Source of the DNA: CAZGXI01 sp964529715
GTDB taxonomy: Bacteria; Chloroflexota; Anaerolineae; Aggregatilineales; Ch27
Direction: 5' to 3'
Length of the DNA stretch: 64,000 bases
Assembly: GCA_964529715.1 (NCBI GenBank)
Contig: CAZGXI010000002.1
Span: forward strand, 62,001-126,000
The notes under the pieces are model-generated. The model saw only the letters and a list, made by a program, of their open reading frames with translations. It had not been told where the DNA came from and did not search any database. The position numbers and the translations under genes are program-made. Each line of letters starts with the position of its first letter. Positions within the stretch are counted from its first letter, which is position 1. This document shows positions 27,620-35,700 of this stretch, one piece after another.

Positions 27620-27621
27620 GG

Positions 27622-28899
27622 TTAGAACGTGAACGGCGTCGGCGTGGGACGATTGATGGGTGGCATGGTCGGCACAGGCACAGAGTCCGACGCCGGGAAC
27701 AGGCTCACCTGCCGCGCGATGATCGGCTGGGGGACCAGGATCAACAAAAAGAGCACAATGGTCACAAAGGCAACGATCTGCCGTCGGCGGTCCAACGGTG
27801 TAATGTCGTTCTGCGGCGGCGGATGACGCAGCCCGCTCAACCCCGCCAGAAACGCCCACAGCAGCCACGTCTGCCAGTAGAAAAAGCCTACGATCAACAA
27901 GATGAAAAACGCCGCCTGCGCCACCGGCCAGGCCCACCGCCCCAACAGAGCATAGGCCACGTGCCCACCGTCGAACTGACCCAACGGCAACAGGTTCAGC
28001 ACCGTCAGCAGCACGCCGAACCAGGCCGCCAGCGCCACCGGATGCTGCAAAATCAGGCGGCTCAGGTTGCCGTCATTGACGAACCCGCCGATCAGGTCCA
28101 GCAGCGGCGGGACGCCCACCCCGCGAAAAGCCAGCGTCACCGGCGCGCCGAACTGGACGGGCGGCAGCAGCAGGCCGATCACGAACAGCGGCAGCGCCAC
28201 CACTAGGCCGGCCAGCGGGCCGCTCACTCCCACATCGAACAGCGCCTTGCGATTGGTCAGCGGACTACGGATGAAGATTACCGCGCCAAGCGTGCCCAGA
28301 CTGCCCGGCACCGGCAACGGAATGAAGAACGGCAGCGTCACCTTGACACGGTGATAGCGCGCGGCGATGTAGTGCCCCATTTCGTGCACGCCCAAAATCG
28401 CCAGCAGAGCAAAGGCAAACGGCCCGCCGATGGCCAGGGCGTCGCCCAGGGTCGTCACCTGGGCAGTTTGCAACAGCGCCGCCCCCGCACCGACTGTCGA
28501 AGCCGCCGTCGCCAGCAGCAAAAGCAGGTGCAGCCACCAGGGCGAGCGCCCCGCCCAACGCGCCAGCCGACGCAACGGCCCGCCACCCGTATCTTCCTCC
28601 GGCGTGACAGGTAGTCCTTCGATTGCCAAGACGATGTCCGTGCGCCCATTGCGCTGCAAGACCGGGGTAAACCCTTGCGCCTGCAACAGAGGCAACAGGT
28701 GCTGATGCGCCTCCTCGGCTTCCACCAGCAACCGCCCATGAAAGACAACGGCGTAATGTCCATGCTGGTGGAGTTCCGCCTCGTCCTCAATCGCCAACAC
28801 CGTCTGGACCACCGCGCGCACCGGCTCGATGCGCGACGGCGGCGGGGGCAGCTCGTAGATGGGGGATGCTTCAAACGCGAATTGTTCGTTTAGAGTCAT
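27622..28899 (-). CDS. Site-2 protease family intramembrane metalloprotease (M50)
   Basis: This 425-residue membrane protease has the zinc motif HEMGH at 172-176 in a membrane segment and the second-ligand motif NLLPLGQFDGGH. A soluble N-terminal domain of about 110 residues precedes the first helix, and there are about seven or eight helices in all. The layout matches the EGY1/YydH-like M50 group that lacks a PDZ domain. Such enzymes release membrane-bound regulators by cutting inside the bilayer; the substrate is unknown. The start codon overlaps the dCTP deaminase stop (ATGA), so the two are co-translated. Confidence 0.87.
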   Translation of the reverse strand: MTLNEQFAFEASPIYELPPPPSRIEPVRAVVQTVLAIEDEAELHQHGHYAVVFHGRLLVEAEEAHQHLLPLLQAQGFTPVLQRNGRTDIVLAIEGLPVTPEEDTGGGPLRRLARWAGRSPWWLHLLLLLATAASTVGAGAALLQTAQVTTLGDALAIGGPFAFALLAILGVHEMGHYIAARYHRVKVTLPFFIPLPVPGSLGTLGAVIFIRSPLTNRKALFDVGVSGPLAGLVVALPLFVIGLLLPPVQFGAPVTLAFRGVGVPPLLDLIGGFVNDGNLSRLILQHPVALAAWFGVLLTVLNLLPLGQFDGGHVAYALLGRWAWPVAQAAFFILLIVGFFYWQTWLLWAFLAGLSGLRHPPPQNDITPLDRRRQIVAFVTIVLFLLILVPQPIIARQVSLFPASDSVPVPTMPPINRPTPTPFTF

Positions 28900-29453
28900 A
28901 CTTTTGGCAACACGATACTCTGCTGCCCCTGGTACTTGCCCTTCTTGTCAGCATAGGAAATTTCACATTCCTCGTCGGCCTCGAAGAACAACACCTGGGC
29001 AATGCCTTCGTTCGGGTAGATGCGCGCCGGAAGCGGTGTGGTATTGCTGATTTCCAGCGTGACAAAACCAGACCATTCCGGTTCAAAAGGAGTCACGTTC
29101 ACGATCACGCCGCAGCGCGCCAGCGTACTTTTTCCCAAGCAGATCGTCAGCACGCCGCGCGGAATACGAAAATATTCGACCGTGCGTGCCAGGGCAAACG
29201 AGTTCGGCGGAATCAGCACCGGCTCGTCGGTCTCAATGTCCACCATCGATTTCGGGTCGAAGTTCTTGGGATCGACGACAGCGGAAAAAAGATTGGTGAA
29301 AATCTTGAACTGGTTGCTTACCCGCATATCGTAGCCATAGGACGACAGCCCATAGCTGATCACACCGTTGCGGATCTGGTGATCGGCAAACGGCTCGATC
29401 ATGCCGTGCTCCAGCGCCATTTTACGAATCCAGTGATCGGGTTTGAGACCCAC
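28896..29453 (-). CDS. dcd: dCTP deaminase
   Basis: This 185-residue trimeric enzyme turns dCTP into dUTP in pyrimidine deoxynucleotide supply. It shows GYDMRVSNQFKIF, the nucleotide-binding GKSTLARCGVIVNVTPFEP and the catalytic block WSGFVTLEISNTTPLPARI with its Glu. The C-terminal GKYQGQQS closes over the triphosphate. The GTG at 29453 has GGAGG 5 bases upstream. It lies between argS and the M50 protease gene and overlaps the latter by 4 bases. Confidence 0.93.
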   Translation of the reverse strand: MGLKPDHWIRKMALEHGMIEPFADHQIRNGVISYGLSSYGYDMRVSNQFKIFTNLFSAVVDPKNFDPKSMVDIETDEPVLIPPNSFALARTVEYFRIPRGVLTICLGKSTLARCGVIVNVTPFEPEWSGFVTLEISNTTPLPARIYPNEGIAQVLFFEADEECEISYADKKGKYQGQQSIVLPKV

Positions 29454-29545
29454 ACGGCCCTCCGATTATCTGCCCAAGTGCATCTTTTTCGTCATTTGAT
29501 CGACATGAGTTATTGGGGTCAGGCGCACCTCACCCCGCCAGCCAA

Positions 29546-31255
29546 TCACATAAAATCCGGTGCATTCATACCCATCAACGTTAACAGGCGGCAAAACACT
29601 ACCTTCGCCGCCCGGTAAAAACGCAACCGGGCGCGTGCGACGTCTTCAGGCACTTCGCTGTGGAAGACGCGCACATTATCATACAACGGATGGAATATCC
29701 GCGCCGTGTCCAGGGCAAAAAACGCCAACTGGTGCGGCGCCATCTCCTCTACTGCGCGCATGATCATCTCCGGCATCTTAAGCACCTGGCGCAGAAAGGT
29801 CGTCTCGTCCGGGCCGAGCAAAGACAGGTCTGCGCCGTCGTCGGAGAAACCTCGCTCTGCCGCCATGCGAAAGATGCCCGCGCAGCGCACATGCGCGTTC
29901 TGGATGTAATAAACCGGATTCTCGTTGTTCTGCGCAATCGCCAGGTTCAGGTCAAATTCCACATCGGTGCTGGGGCTGCGCGCCAGCAAGAAGTAGCGCA
30001 CCGGGTCCGGGCCGACCTCGTCTATCACATCATCCAGAGGGATTAAATCCCCGGCGCGCGTGCTACCGCGCACTAATTGCCCATCTCGGTAGATACGCAC
30101 CATCTGGTGAATGACAACGTATAGTTTGGCCGGATCGTAGCCGAGGGCCTCCAGGCCGCGCCGCACCGTCTGGTACTGCGTGCCGTGATCCGCGCCCAGG
30201 ATGTTCACCAACAGATCGAAGCCGCGTTCCAGCTTGTTGACATGATAGGCAATGTCCGGCAGGGTGTAAGTCGGCTCACCACTGGCCTTGAGCAGCACAC
30301 GGTCTTTCTCGTCGCCCAGGCGCGTGGAGCGAAACCACTGTGCAGGCCGTGCGCCCTGCGCTTCGGCCTGCGCGCGTTCCTCAGGAGGCGCGCCCTCCCT
30401 GGCGATGTCGGCGTAGATGAACCCACGCTCCCGCAGGGCTTCGAGCGTGCGCCACACCGAGCCGTCGTCGTAGAGGCTGTTTTCGTTAAAGAATACATCG
30501 TGCTTTACGCCCAGCCGCAGCAGCGAGGCTCGAATCCAGGCGAAGATGATCTTCTCGGCATATTCTTTGAACGGCTGCCAGTCCCTACCGATCCAGCTCT
30601 CACCGACTTCTTCCACCAGCTGCCGGGCGATGTCGGCCACGTATTCGCCACGATAGCCGTCTTCCGGGACCGGCGTGTCTATCCCCAATGCGCTCAGATA
30701 GCGCGCCTGGAGCGTGCGGCCTAACATTTCCATCTGCCGCCCGGCATTGTTGAAGTAATACTCGCGCTCGACGCGGTAACACAGCGCCTCCAACAAACGC
30801 GCGATGGTGTCTCCGATGACCGCGCCGCGCGTCCTGCCGATGTGCAATGGCCCGGTCGGGTTGGCGCTAACAAACTCGACCTGCGCACGCCGCCCCTGTC
30901 CCAGGTCCACCGATGCCAGGGCGTCGTCCTCAGCGATAATCGTCTCAACCTGTTGCCTGACCCAATCCTCGTTCAAACGGAAGTTCAGAAACCCTGGCGG
31001 GGCAATGGTCACATCACCCACGAACTCCGCCGGCGGCAGATGCCTGAGAAGAATCTCCGCAACCTGGATTGGCGGCTTCCGAACGAGTCTGGTCAACTGC
31101 ATGGCGACAGGGGAGGCGTAATCGCCCTGGTCCGGGCGCGGGGGTGGCTGTATCGCAATCTCCGGCGGGTCGAAAGCGGGCAGCTCCCCGGCGGCCTGGG
31201 CGCGTTCGATGGCCTGGCGGACGAGGGCGGCATGAGCCTGGGACAACACTTTCAA
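29546..31255 (-). CDS. argS: Arginyl-tRNA synthetase
   Basis: This class I synthetase of 569 residues joins arginine to tRNA-Arg. It has an N-terminal tRNA-recognition (Add-1) domain, the HIGH motif in NPTGPLHIGRTRG, and an all-helical DALR anticodon-binding domain at the C terminus. The KMSKS loop is degenerate (LVRGSTRAGDLIPLDDV), as in many ArgRS. A TTG at 31255 is taken as the start because AGGAG lies 8 bases upstream; the GTG at 31264 would sit on top of that site. It is the first gene of the argS-dcd-M50 run. Confidence 0.93.
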   Translation of the reverse strand: MKVLSQAHAALVRQAIERAQAAGELPAFDPPEIAIQPPPRPDQGDYASPVAMQLTRLVRKPPIQVAEILLRHLPPAEFVGDVTIAPPGFLNFRLNEDWVRQQVETIIAEDDALASVDLGQGRRAQVEFVSANPTGPLHIGRTRGAVIGDTIARLLEALCYRVEREYYFNNAGRQMEMLGRTLQARYLSALGIDTPVPEDGYRGEYVADIARQLVEEVGESWIGRDWQPFKEYAEKIIFAWIRASLLRLGVKHDVFFNENSLYDDGSVWRTLEALRERGFIYADIAREGAPPEERAQAEAQGARPAQWFRSTRLGDEKDRVLLKASGEPTYTLPDIAYHVNKLERGFDLLVNILGADHGTQYQTVRRGLEALGYDPAKLYVVIHQMVRIYRDGQLVRGSTRAGDLIPLDDVIDEVGPDPVRYFLLARSPSTDVEFDLNLAIAQNNENPVYYIQNAHVRCAGIFRMAAERGFSDDGADLSLLGPDETTFLRQVLKMPEMIMRAVEEMAPHQLAFFALDTARIFHPLYDNVRVFHSEVPEDVARARLRFYRAAKVVFCRLLTLMGMNAPDFM

Positions 31256-31398
31256 GGTAGGCACTCCTGCTCGGTCGAGAAAAGACTCGCGTCATTGTAG
31301 CGCGGGAGAAAAAGGCTTACAAACACAAAAAAGGTAAAAAGTCATCCCTGAGACATGACAAACGACAGGTGAGAAGCACATCAGTCCGGCTACACTAC

Positions 31399-31414
31399 AT
31401 TCATCTTTTTGAAT
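31399..31414 (+). promoter_or_regulatory. Candidate ArsR-type operator
   Basis: ATTCA (31399-31403) and TGAAT (31410-31414) form an inverted repeat with a 6-base spacer, 13 bases before the ArsR start. ArsR/SmtB repressors usually bind such imperfect ATTCA/TGAAT dyads. Autoregulation is inferred. Confidence 0.45.
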
Positions 31415-31427
31415 GGAGCGGCGCAAC

Positions 31428-31796
31428 ATGGCATTCCACTACGACAGACACGCGGCCCGTTTTAAGGCGTTGGGGCATCCTGTGCGCCTGCAAATTCTGG
31501 ACATGCTGCGGCGCGGCGAAACGTGCGTCTGTCACATGGAAACCGCACTCAGCAGGCGGCAGGCGTACATTTCTCAGCAGTTGATGATCCTGCGCGAGGC
31601 CGGGCTGGTCGAGGCACGTAAAGACGGCCTGAAAGTCTTCTACCGGATCGTCGATCCTGTGGTCATTGATCTGCTGGACACTGTGCTCGGCCCGACGCCC
31701 ACAACGGGGTTAGACCATATCTCAGGCTGCCCCTGCCCGCACTGCGTCGCTATGAGCCACGAAGCCACAAAGGAGACGCTGTATGTTAACCGTTAA
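31428..31796 (+). CDS. ArsR-family metal(loid)-responsive repressor
   Basis: This 122-residue winged-helix protein has Cys33 and Cys35 in GETCVCHMETAL, the alpha-3 metal(loid) site of ArsR/CadC proteins. The recognition helix is in RRQAYISQQLMILREAGLV, followed by the wing DGLKVFYRI. A second Cys cluster, SGCPCPHC, near the C terminus is unusual and could be a further metal site. The ATG at 31428 follows GGAG at 9 bases. It overlaps the thioredoxin-like gene by 14 bases and heads the module with the permease. Confidence 0.88.
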   Translation: MAFHYDRHAARFKALGHPVRLQILDMLRRGETCVCHMETALSRRQAYISQQLMILREAGLVEARKDGLKVFYRIVDPVVIDLLDTVLGPTPTTGLDHISGCPCPHCVAMSHEATKETLYVNR

Positions 31797-32037
31797 AATC
31801 CTGGGGCCGGGCTGCCCCAACTGCCAAAAGGTCGAGGCCAACGCCCGCCAGGCGCTTGCCACGCTCCAACCGGAGGGCGGTTTTGAACTGGTGAAAGTGA
31901 CCGACCCCATCGCCATCAGCAATTATATCTTGCGCACACCGGGGTTGGTCATTAACGAACGGGTCGTCTGCGAAGGCCGCATTCCCAAGACAGACGAGAT
32001 CGTCACCTGGCTGGCAGACGCCCTGGAAAACGCCTGA
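31783..32037 (+). CDS. Small CxxC thioredoxin-like protein
   Basis: This 84-residue protein has a compact thioredoxin/glutaredoxin fold of the TM0996/MTH895 type. The redox pair is Cys11-Pro-Asn-Cys14 in LGPGCPNC, and the cis-Pro region is RTPGLVINERVVCEGRIP. AAAGGAG stands just upstream inside the ArsR gene. Proteins of this type often sit next to SO_0444-like permeases and may hand over a bound metal or reduce a substrate; here that is inferred from position. Confidence 0.87.
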   Translation: MLTVKILGPGCPNCQKVEANARQALATLQPEGGFELVKVTDPIAISNYILRTPGLVINERVVCEGRIPKTDEIVTWLADALENA

Positions 32038-32047
32038 GCACGCCGAC

Positions 32048-32075
32048 AGGCCCTGCTCTGTGGCAGGGCCTTTTT
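32048..32075 (+). terminator. Rho-independent terminator inside the ArsR module
   Basis: AGGCCCTGC (32048-32056) pairs with GCAGGGCCT (32063-32071) and is followed by TTTTT. It lies 43 bases before the permease ATG, so only part of the transcription would pass into the permease gene unless it has its own promoter. Confidence 0.85.
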
Positions 32076-32117
32076 AGGGGTATCTGTATTCGGTTTTCTG
32101 AATGTAAGGATGGAACG

Positions 32118-33431
32118 ATGCCAATCGGTGATCTGATTGTCCAACTGCTTCAAGCAGGCTGGCTCGGCTTGCTGGATTATTTGGCGGCGCACGTGCTGCT
32201 GTGCCTGGTGCCCGCCTTTTTCATCGCGGGCTACCTCGGCGGCCTGATGCCCAAAGAGGTTATCACACGTTATCTGGGGCCAAAAACGCCCCGCTGGATC
32301 AGCTACCCCGCCTCGGCCATTGGCGGCTTTCTACTGGCGGTATGCTCCTGCACCATCCTGCCATTGTTCGCCGGAATCTGGAAGCGCGGTGCAGGATTGG
32401 GACCGGCAATCACCTTCCTGTTCGTCGGCCCGGCGGTCAACATCCTGGCAATCAGCTACACCGGCGCGGCTATCGGCATGGACATCGCTCTGGCGCGGAT
32501 CGTGCTTGCCATCGGCTTCGGCATTGTTATCGGCATGATCATGGCAGCGATCTTCAAACAGCCGGAAGGTGAAGTGGTACAGTCAACCATGTTCGAGGGC
32601 AAGGCCAGCCTGCGCCCGGCGCTGTGGGTCTTGTTCGGCCTGTTGATCGCCACACTGATCGCAGGCACGCTGCAAATCGACCTGCTGACCGGCACGCTGT
32701 TCTCGATCACCCTGCCATTGGACCTGCCTGCCGGGATACAGGGCACATTGGACGCGCTGAATCTGACCTTGCAAGGCGCGCTGCTGATCGTTCTGTTGAT
32801 TATCATTGCACCAGTAGCGTGGAAGGGTCTCAACAGCGTGCTGGAAGGCTTTAACCGCTGGACGTGGGTCGCCCTGGGACTGGTAGCCTTCACCCTGCTG
32901 CTGGCCGCGCCGACCACACAGACCGGCAGCCTCGTGGTCAACGTGACCGGGCGATTTGTGGCAGAAGCGATCCTGCTGGGTGCAATCGCCTACGTCGCCG
33001 CACGTCACCTGGAACGCGACGAACTGGCCCACTGGATGTGGGAAACGTGGCGCTTCGTGAAGCAGATCTTCCCGCTGCTCATCGTGGGTGTCTTCGTCGC
33101 AGGTATGGTGCGGGCCATCGTGCCAGAAGACTGGATTCGCGCCCTGGCAGGAGAGAACACCATCGCGGCGAACATACTGGCAGTGCTGTTCGGCGTCTTC
33201 ATGTACTTCCCGACACTGGTAGAAGTGCCCATCGCGCGCATGTTCCTCGATCTGGGGATGCATCGCGGACCGCTACTGGCCTACCTGCTGGCCGACCCCG
33301 AACTCAGCCTGCAAAGCATCCTCGTTACCGCACGCATCTTGGGGCGACGCAAGACCGTCACCTATGTGGGGCTGGTGGCGGTCTTCAGCACCGTCGCGGG
33401 CTACCTGTTTGGCGTATTTCTGGCCCGCTGA
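32118..33431 (+). CDS. Permease of the DUF318/SO_0444 type (metal or arsenical efflux)
   Basis: This 437-residue membrane protein has about ten helices in two similar halves. The first half carries the family block AVCSCTILPLFAGIWKRG with Cys76-Ser-Cys78, followed by LGPAITFLFVGPAVNILAI. The second half has EVPIARMFLDLGMHRGPLLAYLLADPELSLQS. Relatives export organoarsenicals (ArsP) or copper/zinc-type metals. Its neighbours, an ArsR repressor and a CxxC protein, fit that. Which ion it moves cannot be read from the sequence. Confidence 0.85.
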   Translation: MPIGDLIVQLLQAGWLGLLDYLAAHVLLCLVPAFFIAGYLGGLMPKEVITRYLGPKTPRWISYPASAIGGFLLAVCSCTILPLFAGIWKRGAGLGPAITFLFVGPAVNILAISYTGAAIGMDIALARIVLAIGFGIVIGMIMAAIFKQPEGEVVQSTMFEGKASLRPALWVLFGLLIATLIAGTLQIDLLTGTLFSITLPLDLPAGIQGTLDALNLTLQGALLIVLLIIIAPVAWKGLNSVLEGFNRWTWVALGLVAFTLLLAAPTTQTGSLVVNVTGRFVAEAILLGAIAYVAARHLERDELAHWMWETWRFVKQIFPLLIVGVFVAGMVRAIVPEDWIRALAGENTIAANILAVLFGVFMYFPTLVEVPIARMFLDLGMHRGPLLAYLLADPELSLQSILVTARILGRRKTVTYVGLVAVFSTVAGYLFGVFLAR

Positions 33432-33433
33432 AA

Positions 33434-33679
33434 TCAGAAGCGGTATTCGCGCATCCGCACAGGCGGCAAGTGCTGGTAATCGGCGGTGGTGAACTCGCGG
33501 TAGAAGCACTCATCGGCAGGGCGGGCATACAAATGTGCCCGCTCTGCCGGGATCGGAAAGCGGCGGTTGGCCAAGGCGGCAGTCGCGCGGGATGACGAAC
33601 GATGCGCGCCGAAAAGCCAAAGCAGCCAGGTGACGAACGGCTCGTACCAGGGGCGGCGGTAGGGCAGCGTGTTGAACAT
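33434..33679 (-). CDS. Small protein of unknown function behind an SOS-like box
   Basis: I do not recognise this 81-residue protein. The ATG at 33679 has AAAGGAG 8 bases upstream, which supports it strongly over the longer frame. It has a short hydrophobic stretch (FVTWLLWLFGAH) flanked by aromatic and basic residues, and a C-terminal half rich in Arg and Tyr (ECFYREFTTADYQHLPPVR). The promoter region holds a 14-base palindrome like a LexA site, so it may be induced by DNA damage. It converges with the permease, 2 bases away. Confidence 0.65.
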   Translation of the reverse strand: MFNTLPYRRPWYEPFVTWLLWLFGAHRSSSRATAALANRRFPIPAERAHLYARPADECFYREFTTADYQHLPPVRMREYRF

Positions 33680-33702
33680 GGGGGGTGCTCCTTTGCCTGT
33701 TA

Positions 33703-33716
33703 AGAACATATGTTCT
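33703..33716 (-). promoter_or_regulatory. SOS-box-like palindrome
   Basis: AGAACATATGTTCT is a perfect 14-base palindrome and contains GAACATATGTTC, which fits the Bacillus-type LexA core GAAC-N4-GTTC. It stands 24 bases upstream of the small gene's ATG, where a repressor would block RNA polymerase. No LexA gene is in the window. Confidence 0.55.
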
Positions 33717-33800
33717 ACAAGGGTGTCTACAGCATAACACGGCATCTGCACCCTGTCCAGCAGAAAGTTCTTGGCAACAGGTTAGAATCCGGTTGGGCAA

Positions 33801-34664
33801 TCAGGGGATCATGCGCACCAGGTCGATCACCCCGTCTTCTTCAACAGGTGCGCGCTGCTCACAGGACGTGCAAACCCACGCTGTGCCGTCCAGCGGGATC
33901 ATCTCAACCGCGCCACAGGTAGGGCAACGCAACACGTCCTCAAGCGTGCGACGGTCTGCCTGGATCGATTCGCCCGGCTTGAGCGCCCAGATCAGGTCGT
34001 AATCCACCTGCCAGCGTTCGACCTCGACGTTGACCAATCCCAGCGATTCGAGCAGGCCAACCAGCGCCTTTACATGGAACGTCTTACCGGGCATCAGCCG
34101 CGCGTCCAGACCGCGCCGGTTGGTGATCAGCACGAATGCGCCGGGCCGCGCCACACGGACGATCTCCCGCAGCACTGTCGCCGCATCAGGCACAAACTCC
34201 AGGGCTTCCAGGCATGTCACCAGGTCGAAGGCGTCGTCAGGAAAAGGCAGCGCCGTCGCCGTCTGCCGGATCAGGGCGAAGCGTCCACGATAGCCCGCCA
34301 GCTTGAGCGCCGCCTGGAACAACATTTCCCGACTCAGGTCCAGGCCGATCACATGCCCGGTGAAATCCTCTTGTTCCAACAGGATCAGGGGCAGGCGACC
34401 CGTACCAGTTGCCACATCCAACACCAACGGGGCAGGATTTTCCCGCAGACAGGCCACGATAGGCCGTCCCAAAAACAAGGTCTCGTAGGTAGGATCGAAG
34501 TTCTTGATGCGATCATAGTGTTGGGCGTACACGTCATAGAGCCAGATCACCACCCGCCAGCCCAGATACACGCCTTCGGTCTTGATCAGCAAATACCAGG
34601 CCAGCAGTGCAATCAGGCCGACCACGCCCAACCCGATCACGACCGCTTCGGGTGAAACAGGCAT
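33801..34664 (-). CDS. Membrane-anchored SAM methyltransferase with a C-terminal zinc ribbon
   Basis: This 287-residue protein has an N-terminal membrane helix (residues about 8-28) and a class I methyltransferase core, with VLDVATGTGRLPL as motif I and LPFPDDAFDLVTCLEALEF as the later motif. A C-terminal zinc-ribbon-like tail has Cys pairs CPTC and CTSC and resembles Trm112-type domains. The ATG at 34664 is preferred over the GTG two codons earlier because AGGA sits at proper distance. Anchored methyltransferases of this kind may modify lipids or quinones; the substrate is unknown. Confidence 0.8.
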   Translation of the reverse strand: MPVSPEAVVIGLGVVGLIALLAWYLLIKTEGVYLGWRVVIWLYDVYAQHYDRIKNFDPTYETLFLGRPIVACLRENPAPLVLDVATGTGRLPLILLEQEDFTGHVIGLDLSREMLFQAALKLAGYRGRFALIRQTATALPFPDDAFDLVTCLEALEFVPDAATVLREIVRVARPGAFVLITNRRGLDARLMPGKTFHVKALVGLLESLGLVNVEVERWQVDYDLIWALKPGESIQADRRTLEDVLRCPTCGAVEMIPLDGTAWVCTSCEQRAPVEEDGVIDLVRMIP

Positions 34665-34703
34665 CTCCACTTCCTGGAAACCGACCGCCGGGACTGCACA
34701 AAA

Positions 34704-35696
34704 TCAGGCAGGCAGTTCGCCGATCTCGCGTAACCACGCCTCACAACGAGCCATGCCTTCGGTCAGGGTTACGCGCGGACGCCAACCCAGCAATGTCGCC
34801 GCTTTCGCCATGCTGTAAATGCGTCGCCCATAAAGCAGGTCGGCGTAACCACATGCCGGCACCGGCTGACCAAGCAGGATGGAGAGCGGTTCCGCCAGGA
34901 CTGCTACGCTCTGCATGACCCATCTGGGCAAGGAAACGAATGTCTGATGCCCGGCCATCGCCGCATAAGCGCCCAGGTAATCGCGCCAGGTCGGCGATGG
35001 ATCGGGTGCAGCGTTGAAGGCTTCCCCAACGGCGTGCGGGTGATCGGCAGCCAGCAGCAGCAGGTCCACCACATCATCCACGTAGATCACCGGCGCATAG
35101 CCATCACCGCTGCCGAACATAGGAGCAGGTACACGACGCATCAGCCGGAACATCGTCCGCGTCCACATCCGCGATCCTGGTCCATAGACCATACCGGGGC
35201 GGACAACCGCCGCTTCCAGGCCGAGTTCGCGCGTCCGCATCCAAAACCACTGCTCACCAATCGCTTTGGTTCGGCTATAAAAATCCACACCGGGCCACAG
35301 CGGGGTTTGTTCCGTAATCACGTCCGGCGTCCGGTAGCCATAAGTGGCGATGCTGCCCACGTACACGATCCGGCGCGCCCCAGCCTGATGTGCCATCTCA
35401 ACAACATTCACCGTCCCGTTGACATTGACGGCATATTGCCTGGCCCATGCGCCGCCCAGCGCCGCCGCCGCGTGAATGACGATCTCGCAGTCTGCCGCCG
35501 CACGCCGCAGCGAGGGTCGGTCGGTCACGTCGCCGACAACGACATCCGCCCCCAGTGCCGCAACGCGCCCAACTTTCTTTTCCGTGCGCACCAGTCCGCG
35601 CACACGCGCGCCCGTCTTCACCAGCCGGGCGACCAGCGCCGAACCGATGAAGCCACCTGCCCCTGTCACCAACACCGTTCGCTCTACCAGAGACAT
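34704..35696 (-). CDS. NAD-dependent epimerase/dehydratase (extended SDR)
   Basis: This 330-residue enzyme has the NAD-binding motif VTGAGGFIGSALVARL at the N terminus and the catalytic YSRTK (Tyr-x-x-x-Lys) in the middle. PGMVYGPGS follows as the substrate-side block. It looks like a 3-beta-HSD/nucleoside-diphosphate-sugar epimerase. The ATG at 35696 lies 4 bases after the RpiR stop; a TTG at 35708 inside that gene is an alternative. Its sugar or sterol-like substrate is unknown. Confidence 0.83.
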   Translation of the reverse strand: MSLVERTVLVTGAGGFIGSALVARLVKTGARVRGLVRTEKKVGRVAALGADVVVGDVTDRPSLRRAAADCEIVIHAAAALGGAWARQYAVNVNGTVNVVEMAHQAGARRIVYVGSIATYGYRTPDVITEQTPLWPGVDFYSRTKAIGEQWFWMRTRELGLEAAVVRPGMVYGPGSRMWTRTMFRLMRRVPAPMFGSGDGYAPVIYVDDVVDLLLLAADHPHAVGEAFNAAPDPSPTWRDYLGAYAAMAGHQTFVSLPRWVMQSVAVLAEPLSILLGQPVPACGYADLLYGRRIYSMAKAATLLGWRPRVTLTEGMARCEAWLREIGELPA

Positions 35697-35700
35697 CCTT

